The notes beneath the pieces were generated by a model. That model saw only the letters and a list, made by a program, of their open reading frames with translations, did no database searches and was not told the origin of the DNA. From the NCBI RefSeq assembly GCF_018687715.1, contig NC_056758.1:16705501-16769500 (forward strand): DNA of 64,000 nucleotides, in the 5' to 3' direction. Within the stretch, counting starts at the first letter, position 1, and each line of letters opens with the position of its first letter. The stretch is from Carya illinoinensis. Taxonomy: Eukaryota > Streptophyta > Magnoliopsida > Fagales > Juglandaceae. The position numbers and the translations under genes were made by a program. Positions 46,901 through 57,391 of the stretch are shown in pieces.

Positions 46901-47210
46901 CATCGACTCATTTTAATTTTTATGTGTGCCCTCCCAGGGACAAGATGAGCATAATAGGTCAAGACGGAAACGGGCCAAGGGGAAGAGCACGAAAGTTTAG
47001 GCATGATATTTTGTATGAGAAAGTCTAATTATAAAATTCATGTCTCCCGCTGTAACCTTTTTAATTAAGAAAAATGAATTTTATTTATAAACATAGAGTC
47101 TTTTGTATCCTCACATGAAAGGAAAAGAAATTTTTAAAAGGAACTGTAATTCTTGTCTATTTTTATTAAAATCATTTTGTAAAGGACCCACCACAAGGAC
47201 AAGCATTACA
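43966..47210 (+). repeat. Solo LTR, family B copy 2
   Basis: Begins TGTGATAACCCGCTC and ends GACAAGCATTACA, flanked by the perfect 5-bp duplication AAAGT (43961-43965 and 47211-47215). It is collinear with 22941-27367 but about 1.2 kb shorter. A CT-rich tract at 44550-44610 leads into a CCACCACC-rich stretch that opens frames (44617-45249) with no protein-family signal. Confidence 0.9.
45464..45648 (+). repeat. About 90-bp tandem duplication in LTR B copy 2
   Basis: TATAACCCTCTATCTCTC starts at 45464 and again at 45554. Both units run through GTGGAGTTCGCTATGTAG. The second unit carries a short TTAG insertion. Copy 1 of the LTR has a single version near 24500-24590. Confidence 0.9.
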
Positions 47211-48625
47211 AAAGTTGAGTGAAGACCCCTTGGTCGATGAAGTACAGTAGATGGGCCTTGAAAGGTTCCTAAGAAAGGAAACTGGAGTGAGGTTTCACTT
47301 AAAACGAGTGGGTGAGTGTTACGGTGAAGGCGAAATAAGTAAACTGTTGTATATAAAGACCTTGTTATGATTAAGATATAGTCACCTCAGTCAATGGGAT
47401 TGATAGATGATGCAGTAACTAGCGGGAAACACACGGTGCTTAGGGGAGCCGTGAGGTATCCATTCATATAAAGCATGAAAAGAACAAGGCATTTGAGCTC
47501 TATGATAAGACACGATATATTATGAAATGTTATGACAAGGCATGTTTTGCCAAGTGTAAGATCCCAAGCTCAAATGATATGAACATGTGTTAAGAAAAGG
47601 AGAAAGGAAAGTTTATGAAAAGTTTCTATGTAAGAGTTCATGTTCATGCATTGAACATTGGTTATAAATTGCACTTGTTTGTGGTTTGCTTATACATGCC
47701 TGTGTTATTTATTGTATGTTGACTGTTTACTTGCAAAGATTTCTGGAAATCTCATCATTGTATATTCTACTATCATTCCCTTCCCGAAATAGTAGAAGTT
47801 GTGACAGGTTTAGATGATAAAATGAAAGAGGACGACACTCCCTCCAGAGAGGATAATGCCAAAAATGGAGACTAACTCCTCTGACTCTTCGATTTCGGAA
47901 CTTCTAGAATCCATCAACAAGACCCTTGCGGAAGCTTTGCATCTCATTGATCAGCTTAAGCAATTCAGGAACCTAAGCAAGAATCGATTCCTTGAGAAGA
48001 AGATTAAGCCGGAGAGGCTTTAGTATTTTGGTGATAGAAACTTAAGGATATTTTGATAAAGATGACATTTTGGATGGTCCCTTGTTTTGGGGAAAAAGAT
48101 TTCAACTATTAACTCTTTTGGAAACTTAATGTGAAAGTACTATATTTTGGGATTTTATATTGGTACCATGTTTAATCATTTTGCCATTGTCCTTAAGCAA
48201 GGTAAGAATTTGTCCATTGCAATTTACTACATATTGCTAGAATATAGGTGCATTGCATCTTAACTGTCACACAAGGGATATGTAACCTTGTGTTGCATGT
48301 CCTAACGCTTTAGGCTCAATCCAATCCGAAGAGGGGCTAGAGGCATCACAGGGTAACTGGTACATAATCGGTTTTGAAAAATGCAAAACCGGTGAATGCC
48401 GGTTCATTCCTAAATTTTGTCCAAAACCAGACTAGACCGGTTACACTTCTAGTTGTATGTCTCGTATTTAAAGAGGTATTGAGTTGAAAAAGATCGTGGG
48501 TCTCATGTGTAAATAGGTTTTGAGTTGAGATGAGTTTCATGATTTGAGAATTTGGTGTTTTGATGTTAGACTCAACTTAAAATTAGACTGAACTCAACTC
48601 AGTTAAAGTTCCAAACGGGACCTTG

Positions 48626-48942
48626 AGTATTTGATTGGACATTTGAAGCTTACAGATCTAGTGATAGTAGTTAATTAACGCAAATGGTTTGAGTCAATTT
48701 TGGTAAAGGAGATCGAGAAAATTGAATGAATATAATTTTTTAATATAATTTTTATTTCAAGTTTTTGAAAGTTATATTAATTTTTGTGTTTGGTAATGAT
48801 TAGATAATGTTTAGACCAAAGAATTGAAGATTTTGAAATTGAAGAAATATTTTGTATTTGAATGGTGTTCAAAAATGAAGTTATGAGAAATTGTAAGAAT
48901 TTTAACACTTTCATAACTCATCTATCCAAATGTCTCCCAATT
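48626..48942. other. AT-rich spacer, possible MITE
   Basis: The end CATCTATCCAAATGTCTCCC resembles the outer arm of TCCAAA-type MITEs, but no mirrored left arm was found. No gene was recognised. Confidence 0.35.
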
Positions 48943-49423
48943 AGGGGTTAAAGTTTGAATCAGAAAATCGGAGAATCGGCCCAAACCAGACTAGTAGGCC
49001 CGATTTTGAACCTATTTGATCCAGGACCCGTTCCTATATTTGAAAAACAGGCTAAACCAGGTTTGGTTTTGGTTCTTGGCTTTCCAGCACCGGACCAGAC
49101 TGGTTTATAAAATATATATATCAAAAAATTAAGTTTTAATATTATATAAAATATTTTATATATGTATATAGATTTTAATATATAATATATTAAATATATA
49201 TATACTTTAAATATAATATTTTTATATATAATTACTTTGGCACTTGATTAAAATTAGAAAACCAGATTGAATGAGAACGAAATCGGTAAAACTGGAAGTA
49301 TCGATAAAACTGAAAATACCGATTTATGAGAGTAGCCGATCCAAGATTAGTTCTAAAAAATACAAAAATGGTGTATACTGGCTCAGTCCTCAAATTTATA
49401 CAAAACTTGACTGGTTACACCCT
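48943..49423. mobile_element. AT-rich TIR element E, copy 2
   Basis: Begins AGGGGTTAAAGTTTGAATC and ends CTGGTTACACCCT. The outer thirds carry CCAGAC/GGTTTGG words and the core (49105-49240) is A/T only. The layout matches copies at 40820-48450 and 59550-61061. No matching 9-bp flanks were found here. Confidence 0.62.
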
Positions 49424-50345
49424 ACCTTAGTGAACAAATGTTGATGGCAGGGTGGAGTGCAATGTAAAGAAAGTGTCAAGGAAGAGACGATATCTCAATT
49501 CTTTCTTCACTTGTTTGTTCTATTGCCATGGAAAGGACTGTAATCGAGCCGAGCCAAGCCAAGTTTTGGCTTGCCGAGCTAGGCTCGACTCAAAATACTC
49601 GAGCTCGAGCTCGAGCCTGAGCTCAAGATTTTTTTTTAATTCTTTGTTCGAGCTTGACTCGATAAGCTAAAATCTCAACTCGAGTTCAAGCTCGAGCTCA
49701 TCCCACAAACGAGTTCGAGTTGAGCCGAGCTCGAGCTTGAATTTTTTTTAAATAAGATTAAATAATTAATAAATTAAATAAATAAATAAATAAGAACTAA
49801 TATTGAATTTATACAACTAACAAGTAGAACCTCTATTAAATTATAAAATTTTAAAAAATTTATAAATAATTAATATCTAACTAGTTGATATTTATCCAAA
49901 ATAACAATATATTATATGCATACATATATTATTAATACATATACTTAATACAATAGAATATATCTATTTCTATATGGTTCCCATATACTGGTATATGAAA
50001 TTATTAAATTTTATCAACTAATTATTATACAAATTATAAAATATACCTATGAAGTATATTTATTATATAGACATAAGTAATTAGAATACATATTATATAT
50101 TTAATTATAAAGGTGGTATGCTTATATTATTAGCTAATACATATATACATGCATAGGTGTATGTATATCTTTATCAATATATGAATGATTTTTAATCCAG
50201 TCGAGCTAACGAGTCGACTCGAGCATAAACGAGCGAGCCTAAACAAGTCTTAGTCAAGTCGAGTCGAGTTTTGTCGAGTATGTGTCATTTACAAATCGAG
50301 CGAGTATCTGCTTTAATGAACAAGCTTCTTTTATTTCACGAGTCG

Positions 50346-52402
50346 TGTGACGCCCCCAAATCCCCATGCACGGACACGGGAAAATCGAGACGTCCGGATG
50401 ATGACATCACGGGTCATCATCCTATCGATGAGTGTCAAGTGTGTATAAAAGCAACAAATGTGCAAAAAGAAATATGCAGCAGATAATGAAAGTCATGACT
50501 AAGTACCAGAATTTTTCTTGTTTAATACAAAGCTGTTCAACACATACATAAATAAATATTACAAAACAGAAACATAATTTTAAACCAAATACAAAACATA
50601 AACTTCAGCACCCCGGCGTAGCCGCATCCTTGGGCTCAGCCTCCTCATCCTCATCCTCGATCTCTGCACCAAAATCTACGGTACCAAAAATGGTACCGCA
50701 GGTAAGTAAAATCCAAACACCACCAAACAAAAACATATAGAACTCAAACAATATGCATGAAATGATGCCAATGCACAAAACCCATAAAATCATATTTTTC
50801 CACGCACGCCAAAAATCTCATTTGGCCCAAAAACATATCATTTCCAAATATCACGCCAAAAGTCACATTTGGCCCACATCAAACTCAAACCGTTTACCAA
50901 TTAAACCATATGCACCATGACCTCCCCTAGGGGTCATCCGCATACCCTGGCTCCAGTGCTACACCGCAGGTAACGACCACGCATGTGACACCTAAACGAG
51001 CGATGCCCAGTTCTGCGCCTCGCGCGTTCGTAACCAAGCATCCTCTAGCCCTCGCCAGCGAAGGGCCACGGAGTCGGTGCGTAGAGCGATACCCGGTTCC
51101 GCGCCCGACGCATTCGTAGCCAAGCATCCCCTAGCCCCCGCTCCCGTCGTCGCCCAACGACAATGCAGGGGACTTCACTCAGTTTATTACGCTCCCGAGT
51201 GACTAGAGAAGCTCCACTGGGATAATACGCCATCCCGGCTTGGGGTCGTGATACATACGCACCCGAAAATCCACTTACGCCAATAAAATAGGATTTTCTC
51301 AATTTAATTAAAACGCACATGCATGCACCATGTAAATGCGATATCAATGCACAAAACGATCAACCAACCATAAATCAATGAAACAAGCAACTCTGTCCTC
51401 CATCCATCCGACCTCCGAAATCCTCGAACTCAGTCCGGAATCAGCCAACCAACAACAAATAATTATTGAATGAGCAAAATATATTTAAATCTAAAAGTAG
51501 GGTTTGGAAAATACTTACAGCGCTATATGGTATTTTTAGAAAACACGCGGCATTGCAAACAGCGGAAGGAAAGCAACGTAACAGTGAAATTTCACTGTGG
51601 TCGTGGGTTATAAAATACCCACTTTTGAACGGGGACAAGCTAAGGTTCGGGATTGATAGGGAATGGTCTAAGGATGTTTATGAAGCTAGTGGAAGTGGAG
51701 TTTGGCCATGGGTGGCGGCAGAAACGGCGGAGGAAGGGCCGAAATGCCCAAAACGGAAACTAGCTCATGGGAGCTGTTCCGGTGACTGTTAGAGGCCGGA
51801 AATGGGTGGGTTAGGTCGGCAAGGAGTCGGTGATGAAGTGGTGAAGAGGTGGTGGCCGAAGCTGGAGCGACGGCGGTAGATCAGAGCAAAAATCGCTCGG
51901 CTTGAAGGTGGATTTCCGACTAAACGGCAGCTCCATTGGTGGTGGAATTTTGTGGGGTGGTTCACCAGAGGGAGGGGAAGATTTTGGTGGGGGTGGTGTG
52001 CTACACGGTGGCCGGCGGCGGTGGTTCTGGGAGGTTGGCCGAACGATGTGAGGGAGAGGAGAGAGAGAGAGACGGACAGGGGGGTATCGCGCTGGAGGGG
52101 AGGGGAAAAAGGAAGAGAAAAAGAAAAAAGAAAAAAGAAAAAAAAAAGAAAGAAAAGAGAAAAAGGAAAAAGGGAAAAGAAAAGATAGAGGGAAGAAATG
52201 AGGTCCAATCCTCACTCCGGAAAACAAAAAGGATCCACTGAAAACGAGATTAAAAACCGTAAAACGACTAAATAAAATAAACACCGCATCAAATAAATTA
52301 AAAACCAATTAAAATACATTAATTTAAAATAAATAAACTAATATATTAATTAAATTAAAAACAGCACTTCAATGAAAATACACGTAAAAGCGGGTCATCA
52401 CA
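50346..52402 (-). repeat. 3' LTR of the chromovirus (family C)
   Basis: On + it begins TGTGACGCCCCCAAATCC and ends GGGTCATCACA, 2,057 bases. In element sense it starts TGTGATGACCCGC. Over the first 165 bases on + I count about nine differences from the other LTR, roughly 5 percent. A GGTACCGCAGGTAAGTAAAATCC-like block (50690-50712) and the purine-rich tract at 52100-52190 recur in all family-C copies. Confidence 0.95.
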
Positions 52403-52415
52403 TCCTCCCCCCCTT
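52403..52415 (-). other. Polypurine tract of the chromovirus
   Basis: In element sense AAGGGGGGGAGGA lies directly before the 3' LTR. This is the primer for plus-strand synthesis in LTR retrotransposons. Confidence 0.9.
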
Positions 52416-52521
52416 AAAACAAATTTCGTCCTCGAAATTTGCAAGATCAACCACCAACATAAAAAAAGCCACATAAAATCACATAAACCATCTGTGACCA
52501 AGATTAAGAAACGTACCGTCT

Positions 52522-55500
52522 TTACTCAAACAAGTATGGGTATTGTTCCCTCATGTCCGCTACTCGCTCCCAAGAGAAGTCTTGAGCTAACGGATCTCCC
52601 CATGCCACCTTAACCAAAGGTATCGTCTTGGACCTCAACTGTTGCTCCTTCCAATCCATGATCTGCGACGGAACAACCTCATAAATGAGATCCGGTTGCA
52701 ACTGAATACTCCCTGGATCGACAAAGCGTGGCTCTTGTTGTCCAAATCTCTTCTTCAAGGACGATACGTGGAAGACATCATGAATATCTCCAAAATACTC
52801 TGGCAAAGCAATTCTATAGGCAACGGACCCTACCTTCTCCAGAATCTGAAAAGGGCAGACATACCTTGGATCCAGTTTCCTCTTCTTACCAAAATGCTTA
52901 ACTCCTCTCATGGGAGAGACTTTGAGATAAACCCAATCACCTTCTTCAAAAGATAACTCTCTCCTCCTGGTATCAGCGTAGCTTTTCTGACGACTCTAAA
53001 CTGCCGCCATTTTATCCCTGATGATCCGAACTTGGCTTTGCATCACTTGAATTATTTCGGGTCCAATAATATTACTCTCCCCGACTTCATCCCAACACAA
53101 GTGCGATCTGCACTTCCTCCCGTAAAGAGCTTCATAGGGAGCCATCTGAATGGTCGCTTAGAAGTTGTTATTATATGCAAACTCTATGAGCAGCAAATGG
53201 TTTTCCCAACTCCCTTGAAATTCCATGACACATGCTCGCAACATGTCTTCAAGGGTCTGAATGGTGCGCTCTGATTGGCCGTCTGTCTGTGGGTGGTAAG
53301 CAGTACTGAACTTCAACTTAGTACCCAAAGCTGCCTGCAAACTCTTCCAGAACTGGGACGTGAACCTTGGGTCTCGATCCGACACTATACTCTTTGGTAT
53401 GCCATGCAGCCGCACTATTTCTTTCACATACAAGCGTGTCAACTTACCCAAGGAATCGGTGTTATTAACAGGCAAGAAATGAGCACTCTTCGTTAACCGG
53501 TCAACAATCACCCAAACAGAATTTTTCCCACTAGGCATTCTCGGCAAACCCACTACAAAGTCCATCGTGATGTCATCCCATTTCCACTCAGGAATAGGGA
53601 GGGGTTGGAGCATACCTGCGGGTCTTTGATGCTCAGCCTTCACTTGTCGGCATGTGTGACATTTCTCAATATACAAGGCAATATCCCTCTTCATTCCATC
53701 CCACTAATAATTTTTCTTCAAGTCTCGGTACATCTTTGTACTGCCGGGATGAACTGAATAAGGGGCAGCATGTGCTTCTACCATGATCCGCTCCTTGAAT
53801 TCTGAATCTTTGGGGAGCACTCTGCGATCTCGGAACCGAAGTATTCCATCTTTATCCATACTATAGTACAACGGCCCTCGAGATTTTCTGACTCTTTTTC
53901 TGATATTCAGCAGCTTCGGATCCTTCCTTTGAAGAGTCTTCAATTCTTCAAAATCAGTTACCCGAATGTCAAGAACTGAATATAGAATCTCTTCTTGCTG
54001 TGAACTTTCAATAAGGAGCCTTCTCATCCCACAAAGCAAAGAATCCAATTCCGACGGCTCGGCTTCATCTTCCAAGTGCGATTTTTGGCTCAAAGCATTA
54101 GCACCTATATTTTCCTTCCCCGGATGGTACTTGATCTCACACTGGTAGTCACTGATTAGCTCTAGCCATCGCCTCTGCCTCATGTTCAGATTTTTCTGGA
54201 AAAACAAGCGCTTCAAGCTCTTGTGATCGATGTATACTTCACAAGCTTCCCCGTACAAAAAGTGCCGCCAGATCTTGAGAGCAAAAACAATCGCAGCCAA
54301 TTCCAAATCGTGCGTCGGATAATTCTTCTCATGGTCCTTTAGCTGACGAGATGCATAGGCAACAACCCGTCCTTCTTGCATAAGGACACAACCCAAACCG
54401 AGTTTAGACGCATCGCTGAAGACTATAAATGGCTTATGCGGTTCTGGAAGCGTTAACACTGGTGCCGTCATCAACCTGCTCTTCAATTCTTGGAAGCTTC
54501 TCTCACACTTATCTGACCAAACAAATTATGCATTCTTCCGAGTCAAAGCTGTGAGAGGTCCGGATAGGCGAGCAAATCCCTCCACAAATCTTCGGTAGTA
54601 TCCGGCAAGTCCCAAGAAACTCCGGATCTCGCGCACTGTAGTCGGACGCTGCCATGACAAAATGGCTTCCACCTTACTAGGATCAACAGCCACTCCATCT
54701 CAAGAAATCACATGCCCAAGAAATCTGACTTCCTCCAACCAGAATTCACACTTGCTGAACTTGGCGTACAACTGGTGTTCTCTCAATTTCCCAAGTACCA
54801 GACGAAGATGATACACATGCTCTTTGACATCTCGGGAATAAATCAAAATATCATCAATGAATACTACCACAAAGGAATCCAAATAAGGTCGAAATACTCG
54901 ATTCATTAGATCCATGAAAGCAGCAGGGGCATTGGCTAATCCAAACGGCATCACCTTAAATTCATAATGCCCATATCTCGACCTGAAAGCAGTTTTGGGC
55001 ACATCCTTGTCTCTGATCCTCAGCTGGTAGTATCCCGACCTCAAATCAATCTTCGAGAACACAGTTGCTCCTTGAAGCTGATCAAATAAATCATCTATCC
55101 GTGGGAGAGGATATTTATTTTTGATGGTCACCTTATTTAATTCCCGATAATCGATGCACATACGGAAGGTTCCATCTTTCTTTTTAACGAACAGCACTGG
55201 TGCACCCCACGGCGAAGTACTAGGCTGAATAAATCCCTTATCTACCAGCTCTTGCAACTGAGTCTTCAACTCTTTTAATTCAACCGATGCCATGCAATAA
55301 GGAACTTTATGTACAGGAGCCGCTCCAGGTTCTAAGTCTATAACAAACTCCATTTCTCGAACAGGGGGTAGTCCAAGCAAGTCATCCATAAACACATCGG
55401 GAAATTCTTTCACAACTGGAATGTCTACCAAAGACGTCTTCTCAGACGGCGTAGGCACCATCTAGACTAAAAATGCATCCGCTCCCCATGCAATCTCTCT

Positions 55501-55977
55501 TCTTGCTTGCATTGTCGATATAATTACCGGCTTTTCTTTTAACTTACTCCCCGCAAATTCCAGACAATCACCATCTGGAAGCTGAAAGGTAATTACCCGA
55601 CTTCTGCAATTAATACTCGCAGAATATCGGTATAGCCAATCCATCTCGAGAATGATATCAAAACCCAACAGCTTAAACACCACCAAATCAGCATCCAAGA
55701 ACCTTCCATCAAAATTTAACGGGCATCCCAACGCAACCTTGGAACACCACACCATTTCACCATCGGGTAAAGCCACTACCAATGACTTTGGCAAAGGTTC
55801 CGTGACCAAATTACACATCCGCGCAAATGCGGAAGATACAAATGACTGTGAAGCACCCGAATCAAACAAAGTGCAAGCATAAAACTCACATAAACGGACT
55901 CTTCCTGTAATTACTCCAGCATCATGGGTCGCTGATGCCTCATTATCCACATCTACAGGTGTGACAGCATAAACCCG
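52522..55977 (-). pseudogene. Chromovirus pol: protease, RT, RNase H, integrase, chromodomain
   Basis: In element order: protease with LFDSGASQSFVS (Asp near 55862); reverse transcriptase with [32 protein letters not shown] and [12 protein letters not shown] (the catalytic FIDD box); RNase H with [29 protein letters not shown] and [11 protein letters not shown]; integrase zinc finger ending CHTCRQVK, core with [21 protein letters not shown] and [20 protein letters not shown] (D, D, E); C-terminal barrel with LDPRYVCPFQILE and DVFHVSSLKK; chromodomain-like tail at about 52525-52720 with VPLVKVAWGD-type core and the end YPYLFE. All parts share one frame with gag (57099 to 52522). In-frame stops were seen at 55462-55464, 54700-54702, about 54528, 53704-53706, 53158-53160 and about 53000. 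Confidence 0.93.
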
Positions 55978-57099
55978 GGCTTACACTGCTTGTCTTGGAT
56001 TTGTTCTTCCTCCGTGTCTACCTCCATGGCTTCCTTGAACTCTGACGGGGCACTCACGAGCAATATGGCCCACTTGGCCGCATCGGTAACACTGGGGTCC
56101 GCCACTCAGCCGACACTCGCCCTCATGAGCTCTATTACATGCTCTACAAATTGGCACCTGTCCTCCCATACGAACACCTGAGGACGCTTGAGATCGAGTT
56201 CCAGTTCGCTGAATAAATTTCTGAGGCGAACCTGAGCTACTTCCTTCACCAGAAAAACTCCGCCTCTTATAATCCGGAGGGGAGCCCATACACAGATTAT
56301 TCTCTCGTTCTATAAGGGTGGCCACATCCACTAAGTCCTGAAAAGTGGATATCCGGTGACTGACCACCATACGGCGTATATCAGGGCGTAGTCCCTCCTA
56401 GAAACGCTCAGCTCGCATCTCCTCTGTGGCGATGAGGTGGGGAGCAAACCGCCCAAGTTCTATAAATCTTCGGGCGTACTGTTCCACTGTCGTGCTCCCT
56501 TGAACCAAATTTGAGAACTCTCTTGCCTTTTGCTTCCTTACAGAAGCGGGAAAGAAGCGGTCGTTAAATTCTTTCTTGAAGCACTGCCAGGTCACAGCGG
56601 CGAAAGATCCCAATTCTGATTCCAGCATCACCCTCTTGGTATCCCACCAATCAGAAGCAGTGCCTTACAACAGATAGCTGGCGTAGAGTACTTGTTGCAC
56701 CTCGGTGCAACCACACACCTCAAAAGTTCTTTCCAAGTCCTTGATCTACTTTCCAGCTTGAAGTGGATCATCTTCTCCAGTGAAGTGTGGAGTCCTATGC
56801 GCCAAAACGCGCTCATAGGTGCATCCGGCTTGCACCATGCTACTAAATCCTCCTGGGTATAGCCAAGGCCCTCCTTGATGTGGCCAAGGACCTCCTGGTT
56901 GTGGCCAAAGCCCTCCTTGTTGCGGACAAGGCCCTCCTTGTGGAGGCCAGGGACCCCCTTGTTGTGGCCAAGGCCCTGTCTACTGTGGCCTAAAATTCTG
57001 CTGCATAAACTCCGTCATCTACCGTATTGCTTGGGCTATAGAGTCATCTCTTGATGTATTGTCCCGTGGCTCCTAAGTAGATTTCCTTGGTCTCACCAT
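55978..57099 (-). pseudogene. Chromovirus gag with heptad PWPQQGG repeat and zinc knuckles
   Basis: The frame starts at 57099 (MVRPRKST, then a stop). A repetitive Pro-Trp-Gln-Gly segment follows (56849-56990). The capsid-like domain has FTGEDDPLQAG, FEVCGCTEVQQVLYA, ASDWW, WQCFKKEFNDRFFP and ELGRFAPHLIATEEM. A double zinc region follows: CRACNRAHEGEC, then CYRCGQVGHIAREC at 56050-56091 with all CCHC ligands. Stops were seen at seven places, including 56398-56400 and 55981-55983. The frame is otherwise unbroken and continues directly into protease, as in chromoviruses that make one Gag-Pol. Confidence 0.92.
56849..56990 (-). repeat. 21-bp coding tandem repeat in gag (about 6 units)
   Basis: On + the unit reads GCCAAGGCCCTCCTTGTTGTG with small changes. 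In element sense each unit encodes a Gly-Gly-Pro-Trp-Pro-Gln-Gln-type heptad. The 7-codon period keeps the frame. It lies between the gag N-terminus and the capsid-like domain. Confidence 0.92.
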
Positions 57100-57377
57100 T
57101 TTTTTCCTGTCACCATAACCTTTGACCCCCTTTAAGAAAACAAAAACAAATAAAACCAACAACAAACAAAAACAAAAACCAAAGACCAACACCACATAAC
57201 AAGAAACAAAAGAAACCAGCTTGCAAAAACATAACTAAATAAATAAAAACAAGCAAACAAGCTCAAACAAATAAAACAAATCAAATAACAACTTTACTTA
57301 ACATAATTTTTAAAACACAACCTTAAAAACATTCTGGTACTACCTACGGGACATGTGGTTTTACCCAGAGCCAAATC

Positions 57378-57389
57378 GCTTTGATATCA
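57378..57389 (-). other. Primer-binding site of the chromovirus
   Basis: In element sense TGATATCAAAGC lies two bases after the 5' LTR. It fits the initiator tRNA-Met site TGGTATCAGAGC with two differences, both G/A. Confidence 0.8.
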
Positions 57390-57391
57390 CC

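Larger units (their letters stand above)
41680..48350 (+). repeat. Solo LTR, family F
   Basis: Begins TGTGAGAACCCATAATTTCC and ends GAGGCATCACA, flanked by the perfect 5-bp duplication GGGTA (41675-41679 and 48351-48355). The last 120 bases resemble the end of family A (GCATTGCATCTT, TAACCTTGTGTTGCATGTC, GGCATCACA), so F and A are probably related. Net length is about 3.42 kb once the nested solo LTR (43966-47210) is set aside. Open frames such as 42471-42770 are not supported as genes. Orientation follows the likeness to family A. Confidence 0.87.
40820..48450. mobile_element. AT-rich TIR element E, copy 1 (Mutator-like), split by a solo LTR
   Basis: Flanked by perfect AGTTGTATGT (40810-40819 and 48451-48460), a 9-10 bp duplication as made by Mutator-like elements. 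The outer parts carry diverged ACCG(A/G)TTC/AACCGG words in inverted arrangement: AAACCGAATCGG on the left and AGACCGGTTACACTTCT on the right. The core at 40975-41650 is almost pure A/T. No transposase is present. Related copies lie at 48943-49423 and 59550-61061. The net element is about 950 bp without the solo LTR. Confidence 0.72.
40675..48625. mobile_element. MITE with GGCCCCGTTTGGA ends, split by nested elements
   Basis: AAGGCCCCGTTTGGAT (40675-40690) is mirrored by TCCAAACGGGACCTT (48610-48624). Left and right inner parts both carry GAGTTGAGATGAGTT/GAGTTAAGATGAGTT words, typical of one AT-rich MITE. Removing the nested element and its duplication leaves a body of about 310 bp. No target duplication was recognised, so the superfamily is open (hAT or PIF-like would be guesses). 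Confidence 0.68.
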
